Shown here one piece after another: positions 6,959 to 14,503 of a DNA stretch of 17,140 nucleotides. The notes under the pieces were generated by a model, which saw only the letters and a list, made by a program, of their open reading frames with translations, was not told the DNA's origin and searched no databases. Location of the stretch: positions 1 to 17,140 of the forward strand of contig CAJOQO010000128.1 in assembly GCA_905236545.1 (NCBI GenBank). The letters are read 5' to 3'. The stretch is from an uncultured Lachnospiraceae bacterium (GTDB taxonomy: Bacteria > Bacillota > Clostridia > Lachnospirales > Lachnospiraceae). Both the position numbers and the translations under genes were made by a program. Position 1 is the first letter of the stretch; the number at the start of each line of letters is the position of its first letter.

Positions 6959-9250
6959 TTGATTCAGGGTGACAGAAAAGTAAAAAGAGAGAGACGGTTT
7001 ACCAAGATGATGCAAAAAAAGCTTCTGGCTTCTTTTGCATTTGTTTTGTTATTACTGGCTGCGCTTCTGCTGAGAATCGCGACGATCTCGGCGACGAAGG
7101 GAAACCGTTACGCAAAGAAGGTTCTTTCGCAGCAGTCTTATGATTCGCGGCAGATTCCTGCCAGAAGGGGCGTGATCCAGGACAGGAATTCGATCATCCT
7201 GGCGAAGAGCGACAGATTCTATAATGTCGTTCTGGACTGTTATGCGATCAATGAGAAGGAAGACTACCTTGAGCCGACGCTGGATGCGCTTGAGAAGATC
7301 ATCGGCGTGGATTCTTCCGCGGCGAGGGATGTGATTCTGTCGGAAAAGACCAGGTCTTCCCGGTATCAGGTAATCGAGAGGAACATCACCTCCGACCGGA
7401 AGAAAGAGTTTGAGCAGTTCCGGAGGGGCGCCGACCTGGATGAGAACGCCCTGGGGCAGGACGCCTATTATAAGGCGCTTGGAGAGCGCGCGAATATTCA
7501 GGGCGTCTGGTTTGAGGAAAAGTACATCCGGACCTATCCTTACGACGCGCTCGCGAGCAAGGTCGTCGGTTTTGCCAATGCGGTTGATGTGGGAACGACC
7601 GGCGTTGAAAATTATTATAATGAGATGCTGAACGGGACAAACGGAAGAGAGTTCGGCTATCTGAATGACAATTCTGATTTCGAGCGTACTACCATCGAGC
7701 CGCAGCACGGAAAAACACTGCGCCTGACGCTGGACATGAACATCCAGTCGATTCTGCAGGAGAAGATCGACGCGTTTGATCAGACCTACGGAGATGAGGC
7801 GCATAACGGAAAGGGCGCAAAGAATGTGGGCGTCATCGCCATGGATCCGAACACCGGTGAGATCCTGGGCATGGCAACCAACAGGGAGTACGATCTGAAC
7901 GATCCGACGGATCTTACAACGGAGGGATACTCCGGAGCCGAGATCAAATCGATGGACGACGATACCTATGTTGACGAATTGAACACAAAGTGGGAAAATT
8001 TCTGTGTGTCGGAAGGCTTTGAGCCAGGCTCCGTTTTCAAACCGATCACGGTTGCGTCTGCCCTGGAGACCGGTTCCGTGCATGACGGAGATCTTTTCGT
8101 CTGCAACGGCTCCCTGTTTATCACCGACACGACCATCAAATGTGACAATATCTACGGACACGGGGAAGAAACGCTGGAGTACGCGATTGTAAACTCCTGC
8201 AACGTTGCCCTCATGACCATCGGCATGGAGATGGGGATCACGAACTTCATCAATTACCAGCAGGCATTCGGTTTCGGAAGCCTGACGGGGATCGACCTTC
8301 CGAATGAGAACCCCGGCGTTGTATACAACCGTGAGACGATGCACGAGGTTGAGCTTGCCACCTGTACGTTCGGACAGGGCTTCACCATCAATATGGTTCA
8401 GGAGGCGGCAGCCTTCAGCACGGTTGTCAACGGAGGGTATTATTATCAGCCGCATGTCGTCGGCCAGATTCTGAGTGCGGATGGATCTTCCGTCGAGACC
8501 ATTGAGCCTATTTTGCTGCGTCAGCCGATCTCCAGCGCGGTGTCGAAGCTGGTGAGAGGCTATCTGAAAACAGCTGTTCAGGAGGGAACAGGCCGTAAAT
8601 CCCAGGTTCCGGGCTACCTGACGGGCGGAAAGACAGGAACGGCTGAGAAGATCGATCCCAGGGACGGAACCAGATGGAAGGGACACTATGTGGTATCCTT
8701 TATCGGCGCTGCGCCGATCGATGATCCGAAGGTTGTTCTGTATGTCGTGGTGGATGAGCCGAACGTTGCCGAGCAGGCGGATTCGACCTACCCGCAGGTT
8801 CTGTTCCGCCAGATCGCGACGGAGCTGTTCCCCTACATGGGAATCTACCCGACGGAAGCGATCACGGATGATCTGCTGCAGTACCTCGGGATCAGCAGGA
8901 ACGAAACCGTTCAGAACACGGTGAAGAGTGCCAGCTTCCAGTGTTTTGACTCTTCCGGCAATCTGTATAACGACGCTGCCATCAACAAGAAGGGCGAGGT
9001 GATCGACTCGGCCGGCAATGTCATCCCCGGCTGCACAGCGGATCTGGACAAGGGAATCGTGACAGACGGCTATGGCAATCAGATCGAAGTGGATGTGAGA
9101 CCCCTGTTTGAGGATGAAGAGCAGGTAGCGGAGAATCCGGATATCGCATCCCCGCCGGAAGCGGTGGAAGGAGCCGGCGCGGATGACACCACATGGTCAG
9201 GAGCTACGGTTTCTGATGAGGACGGGGACGGGAATCCGGATCATGCCTGA
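6959..9250 (+). CDS. ftsI: Class B penicillin-binding protein (FtsI/SpoVD type) with unusual C-terminal tail
   Basis: This transpeptidase crosslinks septal peptidoglycan. The 763-aa product has a basic N-terminus, one transmembrane helix (about 22-38) and a pedestal domain opening with ARRGVIQDRN. The transpeptidase domain carries all three active-site motifs: S358-VFK361, S413-C-N415 and K558-TG560. After the catalytic domain ends near 635 there is no PASTA domain. Instead, residues 663-711 form a DSSG/GNxI repeat module matched in FtsQ, followed by an acidic tail that ends SDEDGDGNPDHA. I chose TTG 6959 with GAGGA (6945-6949) at 9-nt spacing; ATG 7007 (residue 17) is the alternative and would keep the membrane helix. 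The division FtsI and sporulation SpoVD roles cannot be separated from sequence alone; position in dcw without another PBP favours a main division role. Confidence 0.95.
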   Translation: MIQGDRKVKRERRFTKMMQKKLLASFAFVLLLLAALLLRIATISATKGNRYAKKVLSQQSYDSRQIPARRGVIQDRNSIILAKSDRFYNVVLDCYAINEKEDYLEPTLDALEKIIGVDSSAARDVILSEKTRSSRYQVIERNITSDRKKEFEQFRRGADLDENALGQDAYYKALGERANIQGVWFEEKYIRTYPYDALASKVVGFANAVDVGTTGVENYYNEMLNGTNGREFGYLNDNSDFERTTIEPQHGKTLRLTLDMNIQSILQEKIDAFDQTYGDEAHNGKGAKNVGVIAMDPNTGEILGMATNREYDLNDPTDLTTEGYSGAEIKSMDDDTYVDELNTKWENFCVSEGFEPGSVFKPITVASALETGSVHDGDLFVCNGSLFITDTTIKCDNIYGHGEETLEYAIVNSCNVALMTIGMEMGITNFINYQQAFGFGSLTGIDLPNENPGVVYNRETMHEVELATCTFGQGFTINMVQEAAAFSTVVNGGYYYQPHVVGQILSADGSSVETIEPILLRQPISSAVSKLVRGYLKTAVQEGTGRKSQVPGYLTGGKTGTAEKIDPRDGTRWKGHYVVSFIGAAPIDDPKVVLYVVVDEPNVAEQADSTYPQVLFRQIATELFPYMGIYPTEAITDDLLQYLGISRNETVQNTVKSASFQCFDSSGNLYNDAAINKKGEVIDSAGNVIPGCTADLDKGIVTDGYGNQIEVDVRPLFEDEEQVAENPDIASPPEAVEGAGADDTTWSGATVSDEDGDGNPDHA
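8945..9091 (+). other. Extracytoplasmic DSSG/GNxI tail module of the PBP (residues 663-711)
   Basis: The segment begins FDSSGNLYNDA, then has two units of the pattern G-x-V-x-D-x-x-G-N-x-I (GEVIDSAGNVI and GIVTDGYGNQI). About half of its roughly 47 positions are identical by eye to the FtsQ tail encoded at 12803-12964. Cys662 and Cys692 flank and lie inside it. It replaces the PASTA domain usual in SpoVD-type proteins. I do not recognise it as a named domain. Confidence 0.8.
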
Positions 9251-9429
9251 CGCGTCCTTTGCTTTAAGGAAATGTGTGCGGCGGAGGGATCTTTGTCCTG
9301 CGCTCCGCAGCAGCGTCCGGAGATGGCAACGCTGCTCTGTTGGAAAAGGAGACAACCTGTGACGTCCCACAGGATGTCAGTAAGTCGGGCATCCGCGGCA
9401 AAAGCGGCTGCAGGGAGGAGGTACATCAG

Positions 9430-10401
9430 ATGGAAATATCAATGGATATCATCGGGGCGGTTTTCCTGGCGTTCGGAGTATCAGTCCTGATTCTTCCGTT
9501 CCTGATTCCGTTCCTGATCCGGCTGAAGGCAGCACAGACAGAGCGGAAGGAAGGAGTCCAGTCCCATCTGAAGAAGGCGGGAACTCCGACGATGGGCGGT
9601 ATCGCGATTCTGGCTGCCGTTCTGGTCACATCCATTGTTTTTGCTTTCCGCTACCCGAGGATTCTGCCGGTTCTTCTGCTGACGCTTGGATTCGGCATCA
9701 TCGGCTTCGCGGATGACTATCTGAAGGTCGTGCTGAGAAGATCGGACGGACTTCTTCCGAAACAGAAGATGGCCGGACAGATCGTTGTAACCCTGATCTT
9801 TCTGATCTATGCCTGGCTGAGGGATCCGGCGTGTCTTGACTGGAGGATCCCTTTCACGGGCGGGTATATGCTGACCGGCTTTGCTTTCCGCATCTTCGCG
9901 AGCATTGCGGCGTTCGGAATCATCATCGGTACCGTGAACGGAGTGAACTTTACGGACGGACTGGACGGCCTGGCGGGTTCCGTGACGGCAGTGACTGCCG
10001 CATTCTTCTGCTATGCCTCCATGGTCACCGGCGCACAGATCGAGCCGGTCTGCGCGGCAGTGGCCGGTGCGCTTCTTGGATTTCTTCTGTTCAATGTCCA
10101 CCCGGCGAAGGTGTTTATGGGAGATACGGGGTCTCTGGCGCTCGGAGGATTCGTCGCCGGCGCGGCGTACGCGCTTCAGATGCCGGTCTTTATCGCGATC
10201 GTGGGACTGATCTATCTGGTGGAAGTGGTGTCTGTCATCATTCAGGTCACCTACTTCAAAAAGACCGGAGGAAAACGTTTCTTCAGGATGGCGCCGATTC
10301 ACCATCATTTTGAGCTCGGAGGATGGTCCGAGACGCGGATCGTGGCGGTGTTTACCATCATTACGGTGCTTCTGTGCCTGGTGGCGCTGATCCGGTTCTG
10401 A
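9430..10401 (+). CDS. mraY: Phospho-N-acetylmuramoyl-pentapeptide transferase MraY
   Basis: MraY makes lipid I by transferring phospho-MurNAc-pentapeptide from UDP to undecaprenyl phosphate at the inner face of the membrane. The 323-aa polytopic protein has all the family motifs: KKAGTPTMGG (48-57), the D95-D96-YLK99 dyad, NFTDGLDGLAG (173-183) with catalytic-site Asp residues, VFMGDTGS (228-235) and APIHHHFE (288-295). I chose ATG 9430 because GGGAGGAGG (9413-9421) lies 8 nt upstream and the length then fits the family; the frame is open back to 9274 but that part is not MraY-like. The 179-nt gap after the PBP holds no convincing gene, only an imperfect hairpin (9277-9286 with 9303-9312) without a T-run. 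murD follows closely. Confidence 0.98.
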   Translation: MEISMDIIGAVFLAFGVSVLILPFLIPFLIRLKAAQTERKEGVQSHLKKAGTPTMGGIAILAAVLVTSIVFAFRYPRILPVLLLTLGFGIIGFADDYLKVVLRRSDGLLPKQKMAGQIVVTLIFLIYAWLRDPACLDWRIPFTGGYMLTGFAFRIFASIAAFGIIIGTVNGVNFTDGLDGLAGSVTAVTAAFFCYASMVTGAQIEPVCAAVAGALLGFLLFNVHPAKVFMGDTGSLALGGFVAGAAYALQMPVFIAIVGLIYLVEVVSVIIQVTYFKKTGGKRFFRMAPIHHHFELGGWSETRIVAVFTIITVLLCLVALIRF

Positions 10402-10463
10402 ACGAAGCGGAAGGATCCTGAATGGAGAAAACAGAGATATCTTGTAACGAAGGAGACGGCAGC

Positions 10464-11861
10464 ATGAGAGAAGTCAGAACTGATCTGAAAGGGAATTCCG
10501 TACTGGTATACGGCACGGGAAGAAGCGGAGTCGGCGCAGGCATCCTGCTTCTGGAATCCGGCGCGCTGCCGGTGCTCTATGATGAAAATGAATCGATTGA
10601 CCAGGACGCTGTACGGGCAGGGTTTCCGGACGGAGGCAAAGGGATCCGTATTGTCACAGGGAAGCTGTCTGACGAGCTGCTTCGCAGCGTATCCCTGTGC
10701 GTGATCAGTCCGGGGGTGCCTACGGATCTGGAACCTGTGAAGCGGATCCGGAGCATGGGAATCCCTGTCTGGGGAGAGATCGAGCTGGCGTTCAGGCTCA
10801 GCCGGGGAGAGGTCCTGGCAGTGACCGGTACAAACGGGAAGACGACGACCGTCACTCTGCTCGGTGAGCTGATGAAGCGGTTCAGGGGAGAAAAAGATGT
10901 CTTTGTGGTTGGAAACATCGGCGCTCCCTATACGAAGGCGGCTTCCGGTACAACGGATGAAAGCATCTGCGTGGCGGAGATCAGCTCTTTCCAGCTGGAG
11001 ACCGTCGAAGCCTTTCATCCCCATGTCAGTGCGATCACGAATATCACTCCGGATCATCTCAACCGCCATCATACGATGGAGGAATACATCCGCGTCAAGG
11101 AGCGGATCGCGGAGAATCAGACACCGGAGGATGTATTGATCCTGAACTTTGAGGATGAGGTACTGAACCGGTTCGGCCATGAGATTCCCGCCGGAGGTCC
11201 CCGTGTATGGTGGTTCTCTTCCCGCCGCACCCTCAGGGAGGGCATGTATCTGGAAGACGGGATCCTGAAGTATTCGGATGGAACCGATGTTCAGGAGATC
11301 ATTCATACGGATGAGCTGCAGATTCTGGGAACGCATAATTATGAAAATGTGAGCGTGGCGGTTCTCGCCGCGCTGGCCATGCATATGCCGGTGGATCAGA
11401 TCCGCGGGGTGCTTCGAAGCTTCGCCGGAGTTGAGCACAGGATCGAATATGCCGGCGAAGTGCGCGGTGTGGCATACTACAATGATTCCAAGGGGACGAA
11501 TCCGGATGCCGCGATCAAGGCGGTTCAGGCCATGCGCAGACCTACGATTCTGATCGGGGGAGGCTATGACAAGGATTCCGCCTACGACGAATGGATCGAA
11601 AGCTTTCAGGGAAAGGTGAAGGCGCTGGTGCTGATCGGGGCGACAAAGGAGAAGATTGCCCGCTGTGCCAGGGAGCATGGCTTTGAGAACATCACGATGT
11701 GTGATACCTTTGAGGAATGCTTTGACACCTGCGTCAGCCTTGCCGCGGAGGGGGACGCCGTCCTGCTGTCTCCTGCGTGCGCGAGCTGGGGCATGTTCCG
11801 GGATTACGAAGAGAGAGGGCGTGAATTCAAGCGTCTGGTGAAGAAACTGGGAGAGGTATGA
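10464..11861 (+). CDS. murD: UDP-N-acetylmuramoyl-L-alanine--D-glutamate ligase MurD
   Basis: MurD adds D-glutamate to UDP-MurNAc-L-alanine with ATP in the cytoplasm. From ATG 10464 the product is 465 aa. It has a Rossmann-like N-terminal domain (VLVYGTGRSGVGAG), the Mur-ligase P-loop TGTNGKTTT (121-129), AEISSFQLETVEAFHP, NITPDHLNRH, then HNYENVSVAVLAAL, GVEHRIEYAGE and YNDSKGTNPDA in the C-terminal domains, and LLSPACASWGMF near the end. These identify MurD rather than MurC, MurE or MurF. AAGGAG (10450-10455) is 8 nt before this start. An upstream ATG at 10422 also has a good site (GGAAGG at 10409-10414) and would add 14 residues; the family usually begins close to the VLV strand, so I prefer the shorter form. 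The last codons overlap ftsQ as ATGA. Confidence 0.97.
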   Translation: MREVRTDLKGNSVLVYGTGRSGVGAGILLLESGALPVLYDENESIDQDAVRAGFPDGGKGIRIVTGKLSDELLRSVSLCVISPGVPTDLEPVKRIRSMGIPVWGEIELAFRLSRGEVLAVTGTNGKTTTVTLLGELMKRFRGEKDVFVVGNIGAPYTKAASGTTDESICVAEISSFQLETVEAFHPHVSAITNITPDHLNRHHTMEEYIRVKERIAENQTPEDVLILNFEDEVLNRFGHEIPAGGPRVWWFSSRRTLREGMYLEDGILKYSDGTDVQEIIHTDELQILGTHNYENVSVAVLAALAMHMPVDQIRGVLRSFAGVEHRIEYAGEVRGVAYYNDSKGTNPDAAIKAVQAMRRPTILIGGGYDKDSAYDEWIESFQGKVKALVLIGATKEKIARCAREHGFENITMCDTFEECFDTCVSLAAEGDAVLLSPACASWGMFRDYEERGREFKRLVKKLGEV

Positions 11862-12967
11862 GCAAAGGAGTCAGGGCAGCTGCGATTATTGCCGTCATAC
11901 TGGGAGCGGCAGCTGCAATCGTACTCGGAGTTTTCCAGATCCGGTCAATCGATGTGAAGGGAAATGAGCGTTATCTCGCGGAGCAGATCAGGGATGACCT
12001 GATCTACGATTTCAAAACGCGCAATACGCTCTACTTTGCGTGGAAATACCGTTCCCAGGGACCGGCGGAGGATGCTCCCTACCTGAAAAGCGTTCAGGCC
12101 GTCATGCTTTCGCCGACCTCTGTGAGAATCGTAGTGGAGGAGAACCCGATCATCGGCCGCGTCCAGTATGAAGGCAGCAATGTCTACTTTGATACGGAAG
12201 GTGTGGTGCAGGAGATAACCGATACCATCTATGCCGGGATCCCGCTGGTGGCAGGCATAGAGATCGAGAAGCCGCAGCTCTACCAGAAACTGGTCACCGG
12301 GAACATGTCCACGCTGCGCACGATGCTGAATATCAGCCAGCTGCTGATAAAAAACAACCTGATCCCGGACAGTGTGACCTTCGACGCGAATCAGAATATG
12401 ATTCTCAGGCTTGGACCGGTCACGGTGCAGCTTGGGCAGGATGAGTATCTGGAGGAGAAGGTAGCAAACCTTGTTTCGATCTATCCGAAGGTTGAAGGAG
12501 AAGCAGGAACCCTTAATATGGAAGGCTTCACCGGGAAAAATGAGGCGATCACCTTCAGGGCGGATAACGATCAGGAGCAGACGGCGCAAACGGAAGAGGG
12601 CGATTCTCCGGCAGCTCCGGAGGATGGCGGGGAGTCTGGCGGAGAGCAGACTCCGCAGCAGAGCCCGGAGGGAGATTCCCTTGCGGGAGAAGGCTCGGCT
12701 GAACCGCAGGATACAGCATCCGCCCCGGAAGGCGGAGAAGAAGTGCAGGAGGAGGAACCCCAGGAGGAGGCAAAGGAGGAGACAGCCACTCCGTTTATGG
12801 TATTCGATTCCAGCGGTACGCTTCGGTATGACGCGCGCGTTGTGAACGGCCAGGTTGTGGACAGCTATGGCAATCCGATTGATGGCTGCTCCGTGGATGA
12901 AAACGGAAATGTGGTAGACGCTTACTGGAATGTGATCGACCCGGCAACCGGGCAGCTTGCCCAGTAG
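11858..12967 (+). CDS. ftsQ: Cell-division protein FtsQ/DivIB with acidic linker and GNxI tail
   Basis: FtsQ/DivIB is a bitopic scaffold of the divisome that binds FtsL and DivIC outside the membrane. The 369-aa product has a very short cytoplasmic end, a transmembrane helix (about 7-26) and a POTRA domain starting FQIRSIDVKGNERY (26-39). The beta domain follows to about 233, with SPTSVRIVVEENPIIGRV and FDTEGVV as typical elements. Residues about 235-310 are an acidic, Glu/Pro/Gln/Gly-rich linker. The tail (316-369) is homologous to that of the PBP encoded upstream and ends with DPATGQLAQ. The start overlaps the murD stop by 4 nt (ATGA), so translation is coupled. The usual dcw neighbours ftsW and murG are missing just before it. 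The family call is secure from topology, POTRA and position. Confidence 0.93.
   Translation: MSKGVRAAAIIAVILGAAAAIVLGVFQIRSIDVKGNERYLAEQIRDDLIYDFKTRNTLYFAWKYRSQGPAEDAPYLKSVQAVMLSPTSVRIVVEENPIIGRVQYEGSNVYFDTEGVVQEITDTIYAGIPLVAGIEIEKPQLYQKLVTGNMSTLRTMLNISQLLIKNNLIPDSVTFDANQNMILRLGPVTVQLGQDEYLEEKVANLVSIYPKVEGEAGTLNMEGFTGKNEAITFRADNDQEQTAQTEEGDSPAAPEDGGESGGEQTPQQSPEGDSLAGEGSAEPQDTASAPEGGEEVQEEEPQEEAKEETATPFMVFDSSGTLRYDARVVNGQVVDSYGNPIDGCSVDENGNVVDAYWNVIDPATGQLAQ
12803..12964 (+). other. Extracytoplasmic DSSG/GNxI tail module of FtsQ (residues 316-369)
   Basis: The segment begins FDSSGTLRYDA and contains two repeats, GQVVDSYGNPI and GNVVDAYWNVI, with a single Cys344 between them, then DPATGQ. It aligns with the PBP tail (8945-9091) from end to end with only single-residue gaps. 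Its YGNP and DPATGQ motifs also match the twin repeats of the TPR-like protein. Confidence 0.8.
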
Positions 12968-13022
12968 AGGAATCGGTTCAGCCTGAGTGCCATGCGCTTC
13001 CCCTACGGATGCACAAAAGGAC

Positions 13023-13051
13023 TTGATTTTAAAGGGAAATAAACGTATATT
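13023..13051 (+). promoter_or_regulatory. Sigma-A-type promoter for ftsZ
   Basis: TTGATT (13023-13028) and TATATT (13046-13051) are spaced by 17 nt in an AT-rich patch of the 142-nt ftsQ-ftsZ gap. Transcription would start near 13058, about 50 nt before the GTG. This gives ftsZ expression that does not depend on the mraZ promoter. Confidence 0.7.
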
Positions 13052-13066
13052 GAACTAGATATGGGC

Positions 13067-13089
13067 TGTCGTCCGTATCCTGGACGATA
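13067..13089 (+). promoter_or_regulatory. Hairpin in the ftsZ 5' leader
   Basis: TCGTCC (13069-13074) and GGACGA (13082-13087) can pair around a 7-nt loop, extended by one G-U and one T-A pair. It falls between the predicted transcription start and the GGGAGG site (13096-13101). No T-run follows, so it is not a terminator; it may affect mRNA stability or translation. Confidence 0.35.
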
Positions 13090-13109
13090 AAGTAAGGGAG
13101 GATACTCAC

Positions 13110-14291
13110 GTGTTAGAGATCATGTCAAATGAAGCCGAGTCCGGCGCAAGGATCATCGTTGTCGGCGTAGGCGGTGCGGGGAATAATGCTGTAAACCGCA
13201 TGGTAGAGGACACTATTGCCGGTGTTGAGTTCATCGGTGTCAATACAGATAAGCAGGCACTTGCCATGTCCAAAGCTCCGACCGTCATCCAGATCGGCGA
13301 AAAGATTACAAAAGGCCTTGGCGCTGGGGCCAGGCCCGAGGTTGGACAGCAGGCTGCCGAGGAAAGCACGGAAGAGATCCGCAATTCGATTCAGGGGGCG
13401 GATATGGTATTCGTAACGTGTGGCATGGGCGGAGGAACCGGCACAGGCGCGGCTCCTGTCATTGCCGGCGTAGCGAAGGAGCTCGGTATCCTGACCGTGG
13501 GTGTTGTTACGAAGCCGTTCCGTTTTGAGGGAAAGGTTCGCATGAATAATGCGCTTACCGGTATTTCGAAGCTGAAGGAAACCGTCGATACGCTGATCGT
13601 GATTCCGAACGACAAGCTTCTGGAGGTCGTAGACCGCAGAACCACCATGCCGGAAGCGTTCAAGAGGGCGGATGAGATCCTGCAGCAGGCGGTTGCCGGT
13701 ATCACGGATCTGATTAATCTTCCTGCTCTGATCAATCTTGACTTCGCAGACGTTAAGACCGTCATGGCGGACAAGGGAATCGCTCATATCGGAATCGGCC
13801 TGGCAAAGGGGGATGACAAGGCGCTTGAAGCGGTCAAGCAGGCTGTCGCGAGCCCGCTGCTTGAGACGACCATCGAGGGCGCGTCGAATGTGATTATCAA
13901 TATCAGCGGAGATATCAGCCTGATGGATGCGAACGACGCCGCGAGCTATGTACAGGAGCTTGCGGGTGACGGGGCGAATATTATCTTTGGCGCGATGTAT
14001 GACGATACTTATGCGGACGAGGCAAGCATCACGGTGATTGCAACCGGACTGGAGGATCCGAATGCGGATCAGCCGCAGCCGATCTTTGCAGCCAGGAAGG
14101 CAGGCTCAGACTTCCGCTATCCCAAGACGGATTCCAGACCGTCCGGCGGCTTTTCCTTCTCCAACCGGGCGGCAAAGACTGCTCCCGAACCGGCGCCGCA
14201 GGCTTCTCTGAGGAACGCGGAGGTTCGCATGCCGCAGAGCAAGGTAGTGGAAAGAGATATCCAGATTCCGGATTTCCTGAAGAGAAGCTGA
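13110..14291 (+). CDS. ftsZ: Cell-division GTPase FtsZ
   Basis: FtsZ is the tubulin-like GTPase that forms the Z-ring and recruits the divisome. The 393-aa product has [13 protein letters not shown] (19-31), the tubulin signature GGGTGTG (107-113), TKPFRFEG, and the catalytic T7-loop N209-LDFAD214. A variable linker from about residue 325 leads to the conserved C-terminal peptide [11 protein letters not shown], the usual docking site for membrane anchors. The start is GTG 13110, supported by GGGAGG (13096-13101) at 8-nt spacing. An internal ATG four codons later has no site of its own. The gene has its own promoter and is followed by a terminator. No ftsA lies next to it, so the anchor must be encoded elsewhere (SepF is a usual alternative in Firmicutes; this is inference). 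Confidence 0.99.
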   Translation: MLEIMSNEAESGARIIVVGVGGAGNNAVNRMVEDTIAGVEFIGVNTDKQALAMSKAPTVIQIGEKITKGLGAGARPEVGQQAAEESTEEIRNSIQGADMVFVTCGMGGGTGTGAAPVIAGVAKELGILTVGVVTKPFRFEGKVRMNNALTGISKLKETVDTLIVIPNDKLLEVVDRRTTMPEAFKRADEILQQAVAGITDLINLPALINLDFADVKTVMADKGIAHIGIGLAKGDDKALEAVKQAVASPLLETTIEGASNVIINISGDISLMDANDAASYVQELAGDGANIIFGAMYDDTYADEASITVIATGLEDPNADQPQPIFAARKAGSDFRYPKTDSRPSGGFSFSNRAAKTAPEPAPQASLRNAEVRMPQSKVVERDIQIPDFLKRS

Positions 14292-14361
14292 CTGCCGCCT
14301 TTGCGGCTGAGTGATAAGAGACGTCTGCACGATGGGGCAGGCGTGCTGCAGAAGATTCTGT

Positions 14362-14393
14362 AAGCCTCCGGCAGACAGGGCCGGGGGCTTTTT
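14362..14393 (+). terminator. Rho-independent terminator after ftsZ
   Basis: AAGCCTCCGGC (14362-14372) pairs with GCCGGGGGCTT (14380-14390), 11 pairs including one G-U, around a 7-nt loop, followed by a run of five T (14389-14393). It lies 70 nt after the ftsZ stop and closes the dcw cluster. Confidence 0.82.
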
Positions 14394-14423
14394 CAAACTA
14401 TTCCGGAGGAACGCACGGGAATA

Positions 14424-14487
14424 CCGGAGGCATTTCCGAGTGATACTTCCGGAGAGAGCAGGAGGTGTCGCTTGCAAATGCCTCCGG
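14424..14487 (+). promoter_or_regulatory. Inverted repeat in the aroE leader
   Basis: CCGGAGGCATTT (14424-14435) is perfectly complementary to AAATGCCTCCGG (14476-14487), with a 40-nt loop. The CCTCC of the right arm could instead pair with the aroE ribosome binding site GGAGG (14496-14500). The surrounding 100 nt are crowded with CCGGAGG copies, and TCCGGRGAGAGCAGGAGG occurs twice (14448-14465 and 14483-14500). A regulatory role is possible but unproven. Confidence 0.4.
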
Positions 14488-14503
14488 GGAGAGCAGGAGG
14501 AAA

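Noticed and set aside
7052..8686. Open frame of 544 codons on the - strand across the PBP gene.
   Set aside because: It lies antisense to a clear PBP with all catalytic motifs, and its product shows no recognisable domain. The same reasoning removes the other - strand frames at 340-1326, 4021-4776, 9481-10308, 10305-11678, 11945-12589, 13125-13787, 14570-15844 and 16330-17067.
9277..9312. Imperfect hairpin between the PBP gene and mraY as a terminator.
   Set aside because: There is no T-run after it, the loop is 16 nt and one pair is mismatched. At most a weak mRNA structure.
9274..9429. N-terminal extension of mraY, and an alternative 72-codon frame at 9272-9490.
   Set aside because: The residues are low-complexity and not MraY-like. 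GGGAGGAGG at 8-nt spacing marks ATG 9430 as the start, and the other frame runs into mraY.
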